From positions 557,940 to 621,939 of the forward strand of contig NZ_BCXE01000001.1 in assembly GCF_001894945.1 (NCBI RefSeq): a stretch of 64,000 bases of DNA, in the 5' to 3' direction. Position 1 is the stretch's first letter. Every line of letters begins with the position of its first letter. This stretch comes from Rhodococcus ruber NBRC 15591 (GTDB lineage: Bacteria > Actinomycetota > Actinomycetes > Mycobacteriales > Mycobacteriaceae). Both the position numbers and the translations under genes were made by a program. The notes under the pieces were generated by a model. The model had not been told where the DNA came from. It saw only the letters and a program-made list of their open reading frames with translations, and did no database searches. Shown in pieces: positions 61,235 through 64,000 of the stretch.

Positions 61235-61669
61235 GTGTCAGTTGGAATGATTGTTCTCATCGTTCTGGTGATACTGCTCGCGGTTGCCGTCGCGGCTTTT
61301 CTGTATCGCCTCCTCACCCTGCGGGGCGGGGGTACCGCAGCGATACTGCGCCGGCTGCCCAACGGCGCCGGCGCCGGGTGGCGGCACGGCGTCATCCGTT
61401 ACGGCGAGCGCACGCTCGTCTTCTACAAGCTCTCGAGCCTGCGTCCGGGTCCGGACTCGCGGCTGGCCCGGCAGGGCGTCGAGGTACGCAATCGTCGAGC
61501 GCCCGAGGGCAGCGAGTACGACATCATGACCGAGGACATCGTGATCCTCGAAGTCCAGGATGGCGCAAGCAGTTTCGAGATTGCACTCGACAGCGGCGCG
61601 CTGACCGCCTTCCTGTCCTGGATCGAATCCCGTCCGTCGGACCGGTCCGTGCGCGGTCGGCCGAACTGA
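61235..61669 (+). CDS. DUF2550 membrane-anchored protein
   Basis: 144 aa with GTG start. One N-terminal membrane helix (about 4-26) is followed by a compact cytoplasmic domain (WRHGVIRYGERTLVFYKLSSLRPGPDSRL). This is the DUF2550 protein found right after atpC in mycobacteria and relatives (Rv1312-like). Function unknown; position suggests a link to the ATP synthase or envelope. Confidence 0.88.
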   Translation: MSVGMIVLIVLVILLAVAVAAFLYRLLTLRGGGTAAILRRLPNGAGAGWRHGVIRYGERTLVFYKLSSLRPGPDSRLARQGVEVRNRRAPEGSEYDIMTEDIVILEVQDGASSFEIALDSGALTAFLSWIESRPSDRSVRGRPN

Positions 61670-61687
61670 CGCCCGGCCGACCGTTCT

Positions 61688-62260
61688 TCACGCGCCCGCG
61701 CCCGGCTTCCAGAGCACATCCCCGCCCGGGTTCGCGACCCGGCCGAGGATGAAGAGCAGATCCGACAGCCGGTTGAGGTACTTCGCCGGCAGCACATTCG
61801 TATCGTCCGGGTGAGCGGCCACCGCCGCCCACGCCGAGCGCTCCGCCCGCCGTGCCACCGTCCGCGCCGTGTGCAGCTGGGCCGCCAGGACGGTACCGCC
61901 GGGAAGAATGAAGGAATCGAGCGGCGCCAGACCCTCGTTGAACTCGTCGCACCAGCGTTCGAGCCGATCGATGTACGCCTGGGTGATCCGCAGCGGCGGG
62001 TACTTCGGCTCCGGTACCACCGGCGTCGACAGGTCCGCTCCGGCGTCGAACAGGTCGTTCTGGATCTGGCGCAGGACAGGCGCCATCCGCTCCGGTACCT
62101 CGGCCGACGCGAGCGCCACCCCGAGTGCCGCGTTCGTCTCGTCGCAGTCCGCGTACGCGACCAGTCTCGGGTCGTTCTTCGACACCCGGGAGAAGTCGCT
62201 GAGGCCCGTCGTACCGTCGTCGCCGGTGCGGGTGTAGATCCGTGTGAGATGGACAGCCAT
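61688..62260 (-). CDS. Cob(I)alamin adenosyltransferase (PduO/MMAB type)
   Basis: 190 aa. N-terminal [33 protein letters not shown] and the C-terminal [12 protein letters not shown] and [14 protein letters not shown] are the ATP- and cobalamin-binding signatures of the PduO family. It makes adenosylcobalamin, needed for example by methylmalonyl-CoA mutase downstream of propionyl-CoA from valine. Convergent with the DUF2550 gene and divergent from murA. Confidence 0.94.
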   Translation of the reverse strand: MAVHLTRIYTRTGDDGTTGLSDFSRVSKNDPRLVAYADCDETNAALGVALASAEVPERMAPVLRQIQNDLFDAGADLSTPVVPEPKYPPLRITQAYIDRLERWCDEFNEGLAPLDSFILPGGTVLAAQLHTARTVARRAERSAWAAVAAHPDDTNVLPAKYLNRLSDLLFILGRVANPGGDVLWKPGAGA

Positions 62261-62316
62261 GCAGGTCACGGTACCGCTCCCGTATTCCCGCAGTGTGGTC
62301 GATAGGCTGTGGCGTT

Positions 62317-63579
62317 GTGAGTGATCGCTTTCTTGTCTCCGGTGGTAACCGGCTTGTCGGTGAGGTTGTCGTCGGGGGCGCCAAGAACAGCGTGCTCAAG
62401 CTGATGGCGGCCGCTCTGTTGGCGGAGGGGACGAGCGTCATCACCAACTGCCCCGACATTCTCGACGTCCCGCTGATGGCCGAGGTCCTGCGCGGGCTCG
62501 GATGCGACGTCGAGCTCGAGGGCGACGAGGCGCGCATCACGACTCCCGCGCAGCCGAAGTATCAGGCCGATTTCGCCGCCGTCCGGCAGTTCCGGGCGTC
62601 GGTGTGTGTCCTCGGGCCGTTGGTGGCCCGGTGCCGGAAAGCCGTCGTCGCGCTGCCGGGCGGTGACGCCATCGGTTCACGCCCCCTCGACATGCACCAG
62701 ACGGGGCTCCGACTGCTGGGGGCGCACAGCACCATCGAGCACGGCTGCGTGGTGGCCGAGGCCGACGCCCTGCACGGCAACGCGATCCGGCTGGCCTTTC
62801 CGTCGGTCGGGGCCACCGAGAACATCCTGATGGCCGCCGTCCTGGCGAACGGCGAGACCACGATCGACAACGCGGCCCGCGAGCCGGAGATCGTGGACCT
62901 GTGCAACATGCTCGTTCAGATGGGGGCCCGCATCTCCGGTGCCGGCACCTCGACACTGACGATCACGGGCGTTCCGCGTCTCGAACCCACCACCCACCGT
63001 GTCATCGGAGATCGCATCGTCGCGGCGACATGGGGGATCGCGGCGGCGATGACGCGCGGCGACGTGCGCGTGCGTGGCGTCAACCCGAAGCACCTGAGCC
63101 TCGTGCTCGACAAGCTCCGTGCCGCCGGTGCGGAGGTGACCCCCGAAGTCGACGGCTTCCGGGTCGTCCAGCACGACCGTCCCCGAGCGATCAACTTCGC
63201 GACCCTGCCGTATCCGGGATTCCCCACCGACCTCCAGCCCATGGCGATCGGTCTCGCGGCAGTCGCCGACGGAACGTCGATGATCACGGAGAATGTCTTC
63301 GAGGCGCGGTTCCGGTTCGTCGAGGAGATGATCCGCCTCGGGGCCGACGCTCGCACCGACGGACATCACGCCGTGGTCCGCGGAGTCGAGGAACTGTCGA
63401 GCGCGCCGGTGTGGTCGTCGGACATCCGGGCCGGCGCCGGATTGGTCCTGGCCGGACTGTGCGCCGACGGCGTGACCGAGGTGCACGACGTGTACCACAT
63501 CGATCGCGGCTACCCGAGGTTCGTGGAGATCATCGAGGAACTCGGGGGCGTCATCGAACGGGTGAACTCCGAATCCTGA
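62317..63579 (+). CDS. murA: UDP-N-acetylglucosamine 1-carboxyvinyltransferase
   Basis: 420 aa, EPSP-synthase fold. The loop [15 protein letters not shown] has Asp at 117, where most bacteria have the Cys that fosfomycin alkylates. [19 protein letters not shown] at the start and the [18 protein letters not shown] C-terminal region are typical. It catalyses the first committed step of peptidoglycan synthesis. GTG at 62317; a -10-like TAGGCT ends 11 bases upstream, so the leader is very short. murA followed by rRNA genes is the mycobacterial order. Confidence 0.96.
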   Translation: MSDRFLVSGGNRLVGEVVVGGAKNSVLKLMAAALLAEGTSVITNCPDILDVPLMAEVLRGLGCDVELEGDEARITTPAQPKYQADFAAVRQFRASVCVLGPLVARCRKAVVALPGGDAIGSRPLDMHQTGLRLLGAHSTIEHGCVVAEADALHGNAIRLAFPSVGATENILMAAVLANGETTIDNAAREPEIVDLCNMLVQMGARISGAGTSTLTITGVPRLEPTTHRVIGDRIVAATWGIAAAMTRGDVRVRGVNPKHLSLVLDKLRAAGAEVTPEVDGFRVVQHDRPRAINFATLPYPGFPTDLQPMAIGLAAVADGTSMITENVFEARFRFVEEMIRLGADARTDGHHAVVRGVEELSSAPVWSSDIRAGAGLVLAGLCADGVTEVHDVYHIDRGYPRFVEIIEELGGVIERVNSES

Positions 63580-63860
63580 TCTCGATGCCTCGAAAGTGGT
63601 TGTGCGCCAAGGCATTTCATGCATCGCAACGAGCGAGCTCCGCCTCCGGAGTCGAGTGTGCCGCGCATCACTGGGAACGGGCAACGCGGCGAGGGTGCCG
63701 GAGGCGGTCTGCCACCTGGGGAAACGGCACCGCCTACGAGCTTGACCAGCGGATTTGGTGTCCAGTTATTCGTCCCGTAACTTATTGCAGGTCAGAGCGA
63801 CACGGACACCGACCCGGCCCGCAGGGACTCGGGACAACGAGGTTGGACGCAGGCGCCTGA
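63580..63860. other. Region between murA and the rRNA promoters
   Basis: No gene is seen. It holds a small hairpin CTCCG-CCTC-CGGAG near 63650 and a weak upstream promoter candidate (TTGACC at 63742 with GTTATT 17 bp on). The rest probably serves as upstream activating sequence for the rRNA promoters. Confidence 0.45.
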
Positions 63861-63889
63861 TTGTTCGGTTCGGAATCTTCTGGTAGGAT
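63861..63889 (+). promoter_or_regulatory. rRNA operon promoter 1
   Basis: -35 TTGTTC (63861-63866), exactly 17 bp, -10 TAGGAT (63884-63889). Start point expected near 63896. Located 280 bp after murA, where the rrn operon begins in mycobacteria and relatives. Confidence 0.8.
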
Positions 63890-63925
63890 TCTGGGCCGTT
63901 GCCGATCCCACCGAGTGCGTCGGGT

Positions 63926-63954
63926 TTGTTCCCGGCGGGTGGTGTGGGTAGGCT
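63926..63954 (+). promoter_or_regulatory. rRNA operon promoter 2
   Basis: -35 TTGTTC (63926-63931), exactly 17 bp, -10 TAGGCT (63949-63954). The same architecture as promoter 1, shifted 65 bp. It would start near 63961. The remaining 40 bases are probably the rRNA leader; no mature 16S sequence is present. Confidence 0.75.
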
Positions 63955-64000
63955 GGAACGGTTGCCCCGGAGCGCCGCGGACGTTGGTTCGCGGGGTGAT

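Noticed and set aside
63590..63860. Small coding region after murA
   Set aside because: Possible frames are short, Arg/Cys-rich and lack a ribosome site; the position fits rRNA upstream regulatory DNA.
63955..64000. Start of 16S rRNA inside the window
   Set aside because: No conserved 16S 5' sequence is visible; the last bases look like leader sequence.

Overview
The window is a stretch of high-GC actinobacterial chromosome, most likely from Rhodococcus or a close mycolic-acid relative in the order Mycobacteriales. Evidence for this: the syntenic block argS-lysA-hom-thrC-thrB-rho-rpmE-prfA-prmC-sua5-wecA-atpIBEFHAGDC-DUF2550-cobalamin adenosyltransferase-murA followed by rRNA promoters; an Asp in place of the usual catalytic Cys of MurA; separate atpF and atpH genes, where mycobacteria have a fused b-delta AtpH; and very frequent GTG starts and ATGA/GTGA overlaps.

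Layout. 1-2.3 kb (minus): end of a branched-chain 2-oxoacid dehydrogenase operon (E1alpha, E1beta, partial E2) with a divergent Lrp/AsnC regulator. 3-8.8 kb: thiolase, hotdog thioesterase, BenE-type transporter, mercaptopyruvate sulfurtransferase, AroE-like dehydrogenase, secreted HNH (DUF1524) protein and a small unknown gene. 8.9-12.5 kb: SNF2 helicase (HelZ-like) coupled to a SWIM zinc-finger protein. 12.5-17.1 kb: an AT-richer accessory island with one large gene, read here as an N-terminal HEPN ribonuclease motif joined to a NACHT STAND NTPase and a short-repeat C-terminus (a likely anti-phage NLR-like protein), next to a decayed IS21-family element. 17.1-22.5 kb: a valine catabolism operon (mmsA, acyl-CoA dehydrogenase, 3-hydroxyisobutyryl-CoA hydrolase, mmsB, enoyl-CoA hydratase). 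22.6-23.9 kb: MarR regulator and a low-molecular-weight phosphatase.

23.8-32.0 kb holds what looks like a dedicated sulfation locus: a PAPS-type sulfotransferase, an SDR, a DUF1214 protein, an IclR regulator, then cysD, a cysN-cysC fusion and a cysQ with an extra NTF2-like domain. It makes PAPS and recycles PAP but carries no sulfite-forming enzymes. A two-part regulatory element with identical 24-bp spacing lies in both the DUF1214/IclR intergenic region and the cysD promoter; one part fits the consensus TnnAACnnGTTnnA. 32.1-34.8 kb: a metallo-beta-lactamase-fold hydrolase behind a near-perfect 28-bp palindrome, a limonene-epoxide-hydrolase/SnoaL-like protein, a truncated dehydrogenase N-terminus and an MFS transporter. 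A tRNA-Arg(CCG) and a phosphoketolase follow.

37.7-63.6 kb is mostly conserved housekeeping: DUF305/DUF3105 exported proteins, argS, the Lys/Thr branch genes, rho with its own promoter and long leader, L31, RF1 and its methyltransferase, t6A synthesis, WecA (cell-wall linker synthesis), the full F1Fo ATP synthase operon and MurA. The last 140 bases hold two tandem rRNA-type promoters of the same form (TTGTTC-N17-TAGGAT and TTGTTC-N17-TAGGCT); the 16S gene itself lies beyond the window.
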